A stretch of DNA of 64,000 bases. Source: Candidatus Polarisedimenticolia bacterium. GTDB lineage: Bacteria > Acidobacteriota > Polarisedimenticolia > Gp22-AA2 > AA152. Position 1 is the stretch's first letter, and every line of letters begins with the position of its first letter. Position numbers and translations under genes: made by a program. Shown here in pieces: positions 7,748 through 15,558 of the stretch. The stretch covers positions 1 to 64,000 of the forward strand of contig DASYRE010000049.1 in assembly GCA_036004685.1 (NCBI GenBank). Reading direction: 5' to 3'. The notes below the pieces were generated by a model. That model was given only the letters and a program-made list of their open reading frames with translations. It was not told where the DNA came from and did not search any database.

Positions 7748-8763
7748 TTCCGCGCCGGCTCTCGACCGGGATCGACGCCTACAGGATCTGGTACAAGATC
7801 ACCTTCCAGAGGGGCCGGATCCTGTCGACCGATCCCGAGGCATGGCGTCGCTACTCCGACCCCGCCGTCTTCTCGTCGGCCGGAGCCTTCTTCTCCTGTG
7901 ATGGCACCCCGCCCGCGGTCCGGATCTCCGAGGAACCGGTCCGGGCGGGAGCGCGCGTGCGGCGGCTCGAGTTCGCCAGCAAGCGCCCGCTCAGCTTCCC
8001 CGAGACGAATCGCGCGGTGGGACATCTCTACACGCCGCTGGAGCGGCCCGACGCGCCGGTCGTCGTCCTGAGCCATGGATGGGCCCACCGGGGCCGGCGC
8101 GGCATCGAGCGGCTCTACGTCCGCCCGCTCCTGAGGCGCAACCTGGCCGTGCTGCTTCCGGCGCATCCGCTGCATTACGAGCGGACCCCCCGGGGGACTT
8201 ACAGCGGCGAGATGATGGTTTCGGGGGACGCCGCGCTGACCGTCGAGGCTTTCCGGCAGGCGGTGACCGACGCCAACGCCGCCGTCAATTATCTGATCGC
8301 ATCGGGAAGGAGGCGGTGGGGGCTGTTCGGATACTCTCTCGGCGGTTACATCGCCGGACTGCTGGCCGCCGCTCGCCGGGACGCCGCCTTCCTCGTCATC
8401 GCCGGCTGCGGCGACTCCGTCATGTCGCCGATCCTGGAGACCCGGTTGGGACGGAACGTCCGGGAAGATCTCTCCCATTCGGGCCTGCTCGATCGCCAGA
8501 AGCTGGAGCTGTTCTGGGGAACGATTTCCCCCTCCCGCTGGAGCCCGGCGCTGCCGCTCGACCGGATCCTGCTGGTCGCGGGGCGATACGATCGGATCAT
8601 GCTCCCCGAATCGGTGGAGCGGCTCTGGCGTGCCTGGAATCGCCCCGCGATCCACTGGCTCCCGCGGGGCCACTACACTCTTCTCGCCGCTCCGGGCGCC
8701 TTGCTGCGTCATGCCCTGCCTTTCATGGAGCGCCAGCTTGCGGGAGAGTTTTCCACGGCGTGA
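7744..8763 (+). CDS. Alpha/beta-hydrolase family protein
   Basis: A 339-residue alpha/beta hydrolase. VVVLSHGWAHRG forms the oxyanion-hole HG motif. The nucleophile elbow is GYSLGG (about residue 200), an acid follows in VAGRYDRIM, and the catalytic histidine lies in LPRGHYTLL. No signal peptide is seen. It ends the coupled cluster that starts with rhodanese. It may remove an acyl or ester group from the glycoconjugate made upstream, but that is only suggested by position. Confidence 0.8.
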   Translation: MIPRRLSTGIDAYRIWYKITFQRGRILSTDPEAWRRYSDPAVFSSAGAFFSCDGTPPAVRISEEPVRAGARVRRLEFASKRPLSFPETNRAVGHLYTPLERPDAPVVVLSHGWAHRGRRGIERLYVRPLLRRNLAVLLPAHPLHYERTPRGTYSGEMMVSGDAALTVEAFRQAVTDANAAVNYLIASGRRRWGLFGYSLGGYIAGLLAAARRDAAFLVIAGCGDSVMSPILETRLGRNVREDLSHSGLLDRQKLELFWGTISPSRWSPALPLDRILLVAGRYDRIMLPESVERLWRAWNRPAIHWLPRGHYTLLAAPGALLRHALPFMERQLAGEFSTA

Positions 8764-8857
8764 GATCGGGAGGGGACGAATCCGGCGCCCGGCTTCGAGT
8801 CGCCGGAAACGGGAACGAGACGGCGAAATCATAGCGCCGTCGAAAACGGGCTGAAGA

Positions 8858-10792
8858 TCAGAGATTGCTGGGAAGGTCATCACCGAGGAGCGTGCTCTCG
8901 CCGAAGAGAGAGAATCCGCCGCCCCACACGATCGAGTCGGCGCTGATCCCGCCGCCCCACACGATCGAATCGGCGCTCATGCCGCCACCCCACACGATCG
9001 AGTCGGCGCTCATGCCGCCGCCCCACACGATCGAGTCGGCGCTCATGCCACCGCCCCACACAATCGAGTCGGCCCTCATGCCGCCGCCCCACACGATCGA
9101 GTCGGCCCTCATGCCGCCGCCCCACACAATCGAGTCGGCCCTCATGCCGCCGCCCCACACGATCGAGCTGGCCCCGGCGTTGCCCGGTGCGACGCTTCCG
9201 CTGGAGGAGGCCGCGGCGCGGCGGCCCCATACCGTCGCGTCGCCCCAGACGGCGCCGGTGCCGCGCTGCGGATCGGAACCCCAGATTACGTCGCCGCCCC
9301 AGACCGCCGCGTCGCCCCAGAGGGTTCCCGGGTCCTGGAAGAGGATTCCGGTCTCCGTCCACGTCGCCTTGGGGGAAAGCGCCGGAAGCAGGGCGACGTC
9401 TGCGAGGCCCAGGGCCGTGATGAGATCGGCGAACCCGGCGCCTTCGGAGAAGACGTCGTAGCCCAGGCGCTTCTCGGCCCCCTTCATCAGACGGGCCTTC
9501 ACCGTGTCCGGGGTGATGAGAGGCTGAGCCTGGATCATCAGCGCCGCCATGCCGGAGACGACGCCCGCCGACATGCTCGAGCCGCTCAGCTCGAAGTAGG
9601 GGGAGTCGAGCTGTGCCGCCGCGGGGTCGCTCCGATAGGCGCCCTGCTTTACGCGCAGCGCCGCATAGGCCGTGTCGAGAGCCGAGCCTTCGGCGCGCAG
9701 CGAGATGGTCCGGTTGCCCGGCGCCACCAGATCGGGCTTGACGACGTGATCCAGGTAGGTCGGTCCGCGGGAAGTATAAGAAGTCAGAACGTCGTCAGGC
9801 CGGACCGCGCTCCGGTAATTGTTGGAGGCTCCCACCGTGATGATCGAGGGATCGTTGCCGGGGCTGTGAATCGTCGCGTAGCCTCCCGTCCCCGAGTTCC
9901 CCGCGGCCGCCACCACGACGATGCCGGACCTCCAGGCGAGTTCGACCGCCTGGCAGAGGGGATCGTCGACGTACGATTGCTCCACCGAATGGCCCAGCGA
10001 CAGGTTCATCACGCGGATGTTGTAGGCAGACCGGTTCAGGACGACCCAGTTGATGCCGGCCAGAACGTCGCTGACCCGGCCGCTTCCATCCGGGCCCAGG
10101 ACGCGCACCGAGACGAGCTTCGCCTTGGGGGCGATTCCATTGAAACGCCTGAAGGACTGCGAGTCGCTGCTGGCGCTGCCGTCGCCGGCGATGATTCCGG
10201 CGACGTGCGTCCCGTGGCCGTAGTAATCCGCGAATCCCTTCTCGTGACCGACCACCTCCACTTCCGCCACCTGGCGGCTGCCGATGTCGGAATGATTGGC
10301 GATCCCGGAGTCGACCACCGCCACCGTCACTCCGGCGCCGTTAAGAGAGGACCCGAGAGGCGTGGTCTGGCGCGCCGCCTGGTCGGCGCCCACCGTGACG
10401 TAGTTCAGGTCGTTGAAGGATCGGACGATGAAGTCGTAGGAGACGTGGCGGACGTTCCTGCCGCGGGAGAGCGAGCGCAGCGAGCCTGCCGGAACCGATG
10501 CCGAATAGGCGCCGAGCTGGCTGAAGCGCCGGCCGGCGCGGACTCCAAGCAACTGCGCCGCGGCGTCGTCCGCCTCATCGGAAGGCTCGGTCGTCGACAC
10601 GATCACGGGAACCATGTCATCCGGCTCGAGAGCTTCAAGGAGCTTGATCAGCCGCGGGCTCAAGCGCGAATCGTCGGAACTTTCGGCCGCCTGCGCCGCC
10701 GGCCAGCTGGCCCAGTCGAAGATCCCTCCCGAAAGGATCAGGACGAGCGCCAGAATGATCGCCATCCTTCGATTTCGTTTGCGAGCCGGCAT
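8858..10792 (-). CDS. Secreted subtilisin-like (S8) protease with WGGG repeat tail
   Basis: A 644-residue serine protease. A basic N-terminus and signal peptide (to about residue 36) precede a short propeptide-like region. The catalytic Asp is in VAVVDSGIANHSD, the His in YGHGTHVAGI, the oxyanion Asn in VAAAGNSGTGG, and the nucleophile Ser in SGSSMSAGVVSGMA. After the catalytic domain come several VWGD/VWGG half-repeats, then eight near-identical 11-residue units (ADSIVWGGGM) and a short tail. Similar IVWG arrays are known in acidobacterial S8 peptidases; their job is not known. A GGGGAGG ribosome site precedes the ATG. The tail may mediate surface attachment or self-assembly, which is inference. 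Confidence 0.92.
   Translation of the reverse strand: MPARKRNRRMAIILALVLILSGGIFDWASWPAAQAAESSDDSRLSPRLIKLLEALEPDDMVPVIVSTTEPSDEADDAAAQLLGVRAGRRFSQLGAYSASVPAGSLRSLSRGRNVRHVSYDFIVRSFNDLNYVTVGADQAARQTTPLGSSLNGAGVTVAVVDSGIANHSDIGSRQVAEVEVVGHEKGFADYYGHGTHVAGIIAGDGSASSDSQSFRRFNGIAPKAKLVSVRVLGPDGSGRVSDVLAGINWVVLNRSAYNIRVMNLSLGHSVEQSYVDDPLCQAVELAWRSGIVVVAAAGNSGTGGYATIHSPGNDPSIITVGASNNYRSAVRPDDVLTSYTSRGPTYLDHVVKPDLVAPGNRTISLRAEGSALDTAYAALRVKQGAYRSDPAAAQLDSPYFELSGSSMSAGVVSGMAALMIQAQPLITPDTVKARLMKGAEKRLGYDVFSEGAGFADLITALGLADVALLPALSPKATWTETGILFQDPGTLWGDAAVWGGDVIWGSDPQRGTGAVWGDATVWGRRAAASSSGSVAPGNAGASSIVWGGGMRADSIVWGGGMRADSIVWGGGMRADSIVWGGGMSADSIVWGGGMSADSIVWGGGMSADSIVWGGGISADSIVWGGGFSLFGESTLLGDDLPSNL
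8916..9169. repeat. 33-bp in-frame tandem repeat, eight copies
   Basis: The CACACRATCGAG core recurs eight times at an exact 33-base spacing, from 8925 to 9156. It encodes the SIVWGGG units at the C-terminus of the S8 protease. Copies differ mostly at third positions and at Arg/Ser before Ala-Asp, which fits slippage or gene-conversion growth under protein-level selection. Confidence 0.95.
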
Positions 10793-11217
10793 ACAGCCTC
10801 CCCTTTTTCTCCGCCGCGCCTATTCGCGCTGCCTAGAGCGCCTTGTCAGACGCCCGTCAGCGCATATCAATGACTGCAACGCGGGTACCAGAGGCGCGTC
10901 AGAGGGTTGGCGGCAAACCGAGCCGGTTGATTCGGAAGAGGTTGAGCGTCGCGAGGAAAGGGAACGATGCCTTTCGGACAGCTTCCCGGGAGCGGGCCGC
11001 GTGTGGGGGTTTCGCTCCGATTGATCCCGGCCGGCCGCCGGTGCGGCCCGGAACTCTCTCAATCGCTTCAGTTGGATTCGGTGACGGGCTTCTGGGCAGG
11101 GATGTCCAATTCCGCTTCAGTTTTCGGAGCCGAGGCCGCGGCGGCGCTCGCCGGACCCGCTCGCCTTTACACCGCCTGAAGGGGCCGGTAAGATGCCGCC
11201 CTTGCGGGAGCGTCGTC
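10793..11217. other. Divergent intergenic region
   Basis: 425 bases between the leftward protease and the rightward DUF3187-like gene. No frame has a ribosome site with family-like sequence. The only assignable signal is the promoter at its right end (11166-11194). Confidence 0.5.
11166..11194 (+). promoter_or_regulatory. Promoter of the DUF3187-like gene
   Basis: TTTACA (11166-11171), 17 bases, TAAGAT (11189-11194). The predicted start near 11201 leaves a short leader that still includes the GGGAG ribosome site at 11206-11210. This supports the TTG start at 11218. Confidence 0.6.
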
Positions 11218-12333
11218 TTGGCGAGATTCGCAGCGGCGATCGTTCTTCTACTCCTGACGGCATCCCCCGCGCTGGGCGCGCCCGGCATCGGATTGGACGA
11301 TGCGCCCGCCGCGGAGCGCGGCCCCTTCGAGGAGAGGAACCAGCTTCCCTTCGATCTCCTCTTCCTCGCCTTCCCGGCGCGCGGCGGCCGTACGCTGCTC
11401 CCGGGCGAGCAGCAGTTTCTCGTCAGCCAAACCTATTCCAACACCTTGATCGGCTCCGACATCTTCTTCACCGATCTCGACCCCGCCTCCGGCGCGCGCC
11501 AGCATCTTTCTCCGATGCTGGTCGCCGCGGCCCAGGCCTCCCATCCCGGACGGAGCCTGTTCTTCTTGGACCTGGAGCATGGCCGCACCGAGCTGCGCTG
11601 GCGCGCGGGGGTTTTCCGCTGGCTCGAGCTGGGGGCGGAGGTTCCCTTTCTCTCGTACCGGGGAGGCTCGTTCGACGGACTGATCGAGAGCTATCACCGC
11701 CGCCTCGGACTGCCGTCGGGAGGACGCGACCTCTTCGTCCGGGACAGAGTCGGCATCGCGCTGACGTGGGATGATGAAATCTATTTCGCCGGCGCCAGCC
11801 CCAGCCTGTTTCAGATCGGCGACGTGTCGCTCTTCGGGAGGATCCCGCTCCGGCAATCGCCGCGCGGCGATCTGGCGCTCTCGGCGGCGGTCAAGCTCCC
11901 GACGGGGAACGCCGAGAACCTGGGCGGCAGCGGCGGCGCCGACTACGGGCTCGAGGTGGAAGGCACGGGGAGGTGGGGCCGCCAGCGCCTTCACGGCGCT
12001 GCGGGATGGGTGCTGCCGGGAGGCTGGTCGCTGTTCCCGCGCTTCGAGCCGGCGAGGATGTGGAGCCTGTTGGCCGGCTACGAGTTTCTCTCAAAGCGCC
12101 GTCTTTCCTGGATTGTCCAGGTGCAGTCTCAGAGCAGCGTCTTCCATGGATGGCGACAAGCCGACCCCGATCTCTCCAGGCCGAGCAGCGAGCTGCTGGT
12201 GGGATTGAAGCGATCCGGCCGGAACGAGATCTGGACCTTCGAGGCCGCCGTCATCGAGGGACTGTTCGACCAGAACAACGCGGTCGACATCGGGATCCGG
12301 ACGGGCGTGTCGCGGCGTTTCCCGGGACGCTGA
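11218..12333 (+). CDS. DUF3187-like outer-membrane protein
   Basis: A 371-residue protein. The TTG start at 11218 is chosen because GGGAG sits seven bases before it and it opens directly onto a clean signal peptide ending ...ALGA; upstream reading in the same frame is not protein-like. The mature part has the GGRTLLPGEQQFLVSQTYSN type of opening seen in DUF3187 proteins. It then alternates short amphipathic strands with turns to the end, as in a beta-barrel. The family has no established function. Its site would be the outer membrane. Confidence 0.7.
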   Translation: MARFAAAIVLLLLTASPALGAPGIGLDDAPAAERGPFEERNQLPFDLLFLAFPARGGRTLLPGEQQFLVSQTYSNTLIGSDIFFTDLDPASGARQHLSPMLVAAAQASHPGRSLFFLDLEHGRTELRWRAGVFRWLELGAEVPFLSYRGGSFDGLIESYHRRLGLPSGGRDLFVRDRVGIALTWDDEIYFAGASPSLFQIGDVSLFGRIPLRQSPRGDLALSAAVKLPTGNAENLGGSGGADYGLEVEGTGRWGRQRLHGAAGWVLPGGWSLFPRFEPARMWSLLAGYEFLSKRRLSWIVQVQSQSSVFHGWRQADPDLSRPSSELLVGLKRSGRNEIWTFEAAVIEGLFDQNNAVDIGIRTGVSRRFPGR

Positions 12334-12345
12334 ACCGGCGGGAAG

Positions 12346-14067
12346 TCAGGGGCTCGCGGCCGCAGGCCGGCCCGGCGCTCCCGGGGGCGGCTCGGTGATC
12401 GCCAGGGTTTGATCCGCGGCCACGCCTTGGAGCACCTGGATCGCTCCGGAGGGCCAGCGAATCTCCACGCGGTCGGCTCTTGGCGAGTCACCCAGGCCGA
12501 AGTGGAGGATGAGCTCGTTCTGGGAGAGATAAGAAGTCCCGCTCCGGATCTCGTCGATCTGGCGTCTCTTTCCCACCGTCACGACCGCCCGCGCTCCGAT
12601 GGCGTCCCGGTTCGAGCGCCTCCCGGAAAACCGGAGGCGCAAGAAGTGGCTCCGGTTGCCGCCGTCGTTGCGCAGCAGCGCGGCCGGTGAATCGTGGTTG
12701 CTGAGGACGACGTCGAGATCGCCGTCGCCATCCAGGTCGGCCACCGCCATTCCCCTTCCCACCTGTGCGGTGGAGAAATACGGGCCCCTCTCGGGACCGA
12801 CTTCACGCATCTTTCCGTGGCCCTGGTTCTCGAACAAGAAGGCCCGCTGTTCGTAGCTGAGCGAGTCGTTGAACTGCTTGATGTTGTCGATGATGTGACC
12901 GTTCGTCACGAACAGGTCCTGATCGCCGTCGTTGTCGATGTCGAACAGGTTCGTGCCGAAGCCGACGAACGGGATGCTGATCTCGCCGATCCCGGACGGA
13001 AAGGTGGCGACCTCGAAGCGCAGCCCGCCAAGATTCCGCCAGAGCTCGTTCGGCTCCCCCGAGAGGTTCGTGACGATGAGGTCGAAGCGGCCGTCGTTGT
13101 CGTAGTCGCCGGAATCCACTCCCATCCCGGCCTCGGGCCTGCCGTCCTCGCTGTAGCCGGTGCCCGACTCCAGCGTCACGTCGGTGAACGTGCCGTTCCC
13201 GTTGTTTCGGTAGAGGACGCCCGGCACGGAGTCCTTGGCCACGTAGACGTCGAGATCGCCGTCCAAGTCGAGATCGCTCCAGACCACTCCCAGCCCCTTC
13301 CCCCAGTGCTCGGTGAGCCCCGCCTTGCGCGTCACCTCGGTGAAGGTGCCGTCGCCGTTGTTGTGATAGAGAGTGTCCGGCACCCCTTCGTAGGCGTCGG
13401 GGTGGCAATAAGCCCGGATCTTGCGCACCGGATCGCCGCACCATTTGTTGTGATCCAGGTTGAAGTCGACGTAGTTCGCGACGAACAGGTCGAGGCGCCC
13501 GTCGCCGTCGTAATCGGCGAACGCGGCGCTGGTGCTCCACAGGGGGTCGGTGACGCCCGCCTGCTTCGTGACGTCGCGGAACGTGCCGTCCCCGTTGTTC
13601 CGGTAGAGGATGTTGGGGCCGAAGTTCGTCACGTACAGATCGATTCGACCGTCGTTGTCGTAATCTCCCGCGGCGCATCCCATTCCATACCCGTACCCGG
13701 CGACTCCCGCCTGCCGCGTGACGTCGGCAAAACGCCCTTTCCCGTCGTTCCGATACAGGACGTTGCCGGGGCGCCCGGCTCCGCTCCGGACCGGACCCGA
13801 TTGCACGAAGTAGAGATCGGGATCTCCGTCCGCGTCATAGTCCAGAACGCACACCCCCGAGCCCATGTCCTCGATCATGTTCTTCTCCGCCGTCGCGCCC
13901 GACACGTGACGGAAGGCGATCCCCGAAGCGGCCGCCACCTCCGTGAAAGTCGGCTTGGCCGGCTTGGAGGCGGTGGGTCCGGCCGCCGGACCGGGGCCCG
14001 ACAGCGCCAGCAGGAAGCAGACGCAAGGAATCGCCGCGCCTCGCCTAGAAACCGGTCTTGTTCTCAC
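12346..14067 (-). CDS. CRTAC1-type FG-GAP/ASPIC-UnbV secreted protein
   Basis: A 573-residue exported protein. After a signal sequence come repeated FG-GAP/VCBS units with Ca-binding DxDxDGxxD loops (for example DYDADGDPDLYF, DYDNDGRIDLYV, DLDGDLDVYV) that would form a beta-propeller. The C-terminal ASPIC/UnbV domain (about residues 480-560) includes IRSGTSYLSQNE. These proteins are extracellular and of unknown role. It is last in a three-gene leftward operon, and its start overlaps the end of the TPR lipoprotein gene by 23 bases, so co-translation is likely. Confidence 0.9.
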   Translation of the reverse strand: MRTRPVSRRGAAIPCVCFLLALSGPGPAAGPTASKPAKPTFTEVAAASGIAFRHVSGATAEKNMIEDMGSGVCVLDYDADGDPDLYFVQSGPVRSGAGRPGNVLYRNDGKGRFADVTRQAGVAGYGYGMGCAAGDYDNDGRIDLYVTNFGPNILYRNNGDGTFRDVTKQAGVTDPLWSTSAAFADYDGDGRLDLFVANYVDFNLDHNKWCGDPVRKIRAYCHPDAYEGVPDTLYHNNGDGTFTEVTRKAGLTEHWGKGLGVVWSDLDLDGDLDVYVAKDSVPGVLYRNNGNGTFTDVTLESGTGYSEDGRPEAGMGVDSGDYDNDGRFDLIVTNLSGEPNELWRNLGGLRFEVATFPSGIGEISIPFVGFGTNLFDIDNDGDQDLFVTNGHIIDNIKQFNDSLSYEQRAFLFENQGHGKMREVGPERGPYFSTAQVGRGMAVADLDGDGDLDVVLSNHDSPAALLRNDGGNRSHFLRLRFSGRRSNRDAIGARAVVTVGKRRQIDEIRSGTSYLSQNELILHFGLGDSPRADRVEIRWPSGAIQVLQGVAADQTLAITEPPPGAPGRPAAASP

Positions 14068-15160
14068 CGATCGCCTCCAGCCGGTCGAACGCCTCCCGCT
14101 CGCGGCGGCTCTTTTCCTCTTCGCCGCTCTGCTGATAGAGCACGGCCAGGAGGTAGTGCGCCTCGGTCAGCTTCGGGTCGCTCGCCACCGCCTTTTCCAG
14201 CGCCGCCCTCGCCTCTTCCGGCCGTTTCATCTTGAGCAGGCATTGCGCCCTCCCCAGCTGGTAGCGGCCCGACTCCGGAGAAATCGCCAGCAGCCGGTCG
14301 TATTCCTTGAGCGCCGCGACGTAGTCCGCCGTGAGGAAGAGCTCCCGCGCGTTTCCTTCGGCCGCCCGGTCCTTCGCCTGCCGGTCCCACAGGCGCACGA
14401 AGATCTCCTGCTCCCGCGCCGCCTCGGCCTTTTTCCCGCGCCGTGCGTAGACCTTGGCGAGATTGAAATGGGCCTGGCTGTTCTCCGGCGCCAGCGCGAT
14501 CGCCCTCCCCAGCTCCTCCTCGGCGCGGCCATCGTCCCCGCCGCGCATGAAGCAGAGTCCGAGCATGTAGTGCGCCTCGGCGTGGCCGGGCATCTCCACG
14601 AGGAGGCGTCCCAGAAGGCTGCGGGCCTCCGCGTAATCGCCGGCGCGGTAGCGGACCAATCCGAGGTTGTAAAGAGATTGCGGATCTTGCGGATGGCGCT
14701 CCAGCACTTCACGGAAGAGCCGGGTCGCCTCCTCGTAGTCTCCCAGCCGCAGGGCGATGCGGGCGAGGCCGAGGCGCGGCTCCGGGGCTTCGGGGTGGAT
14801 CGCCAGCAGGCGCCGGTACTCCTCCTTCGCCGGGGCGTACTGTCTGGCCTGCGTCAGCGCGGCGCCGAGAAGAGTCGACACGCGGGTGTCGGCCGGAACG
14901 AGATCGCGCGCTTTCTGGAAGGAGGAGGCGGCTTCGTGGTATCTCCCCTGCCGGTACTCGCCCACTCCCTCGTTCACCCATCGTGCCGCTTCGGCCGGGA
15001 GACCCCAGTCGGGATGGGACGGCGTCGGGGGGCCGGACGGCTTTGCCGGCGCCGTCCGGGTGGCCGGGCTGGAAGCCTCGCGACGGCCGCAGCCGGAAGC
15101 CAGGAGTAGACAGATTCCCGCGCCGGCGGCCACGCGCCGCAGCGCTCCTCCGCGGCTCAT
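14045..15160 (-). CDS. TPR-repeat lipoprotein
   Basis: A 371-residue lipoprotein. The ATG at 15160 has a GGGAGA ribosome site and opens on a signal ending in LLASGC (Cys about 25). The rest is a run of about eight tetratricopeptide repeats (for example GLARIALRLGDYEEATRLFR, LYNLGLVRYRAGDYAEARSL, AHFNLAKVYARRGKKAEAAR). It would be a periplasmic or outer-membrane scaffold. The start overlaps the stop of the small membrane protein gene (ATGA). TPR partners of CRTAC1-type propellers recur in environmental genomes, but their role is unproven. Confidence 0.85.
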   Translation of the reverse strand: MSRGGALRRVAAGAGICLLLASGCGRREASSPATRTAPAKPSGPPTPSHPDWGLPAEAARWVNEGVGEYRQGRYHEAASSFQKARDLVPADTRVSTLLGAALTQARQYAPAKEEYRRLLAIHPEAPEPRLGLARIALRLGDYEEATRLFREVLERHPQDPQSLYNLGLVRYRAGDYAEARSLLGRLLVEMPGHAEAHYMLGLCFMRGGDDGRAEEELGRAIALAPENSQAHFNLAKVYARRGKKAEAAREQEIFVRLWDRQAKDRAAEGNARELFLTADYVAALKEYDRLLAISPESGRYQLGRAQCLLKMKRPEEARAALEKAVASDPKLTEAHYLLAVLYQQSGEEEKSRREREAFDRLEAIGENKTGF

Positions 15161-15363
15161 CGCCCCGTCTCTCCCTTGGCGGCGTCCCCCCGGGAGCCGC
15201 GCGAAAGGAGGAGGACCCTCTTGACCACCGGATGTCCGACCGCGACCGCCGCGAGGAGCAGGAGAATCAAGGGGTAGAGAATCGTTCCGACGATCATGGC
15301 CGCGGCGCAGAGAGTGAACGACCCGACGACGCTCCATCGTTTCCTTGTTCCACCGGCTCGCAT
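15157..15363 (-). CDS. Small membrane protein (68 aa)
   Basis: A 68-residue protein with a basic N-terminus, one or two hydrophobic helices spanning about residues 13-45, and a basic C-terminal tail. A strong GGGGAG ribosome site precedes the ATG, and it overlaps the TPR lipoprotein start by four bases. It heads the leftward operon. I do not recognise the family. Confidence 0.65.
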   Translation of the reverse strand: MRAGGTRKRWSVVGSFTLCAAAMIVGTILYPLILLLLAAVAVGHPVVKRVLLLSRGSRGDAAKGETGR

Positions 15364-15434
15364 GTCGTTCTCCCCGCGATCAGCTCGGCGAGGATAGCAT
15401 ATCCCGGGAAGGGCTTCGGGACGGCCGCTCCACG

Positions 15435-15463
15435 TTGACGCTCCTCGGAGGCGACCGTATAAT
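15435..15463 (+). promoter_or_regulatory. Near-consensus promoter of the multiheme operon
   Basis: TTGACG (15435-15440), exactly 17 bases, TATAAT (15458-15463). The leader to the cytochrome ATG is about 90 bases. One of the best promoters in the window, so the operon is probably well expressed unless repressed. Confidence 0.82.
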
Positions 15464-15558
15464 TTTCGCCAGGGTCCGACCCGCGCGCGACGACGGGCGG
15501 GAACGGACGGCGGAATGCCGAGGCCTCGCACGGCCCAACCTCTGCATCGAGAACCAGG

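Noticed and set aside
8916-9169. Regular 33-bp repeats that could suggest a CRISPR array
   Set aside because: The repeats are contiguous without spacers, stay in frame and encode SIVWGGG units of a protease.
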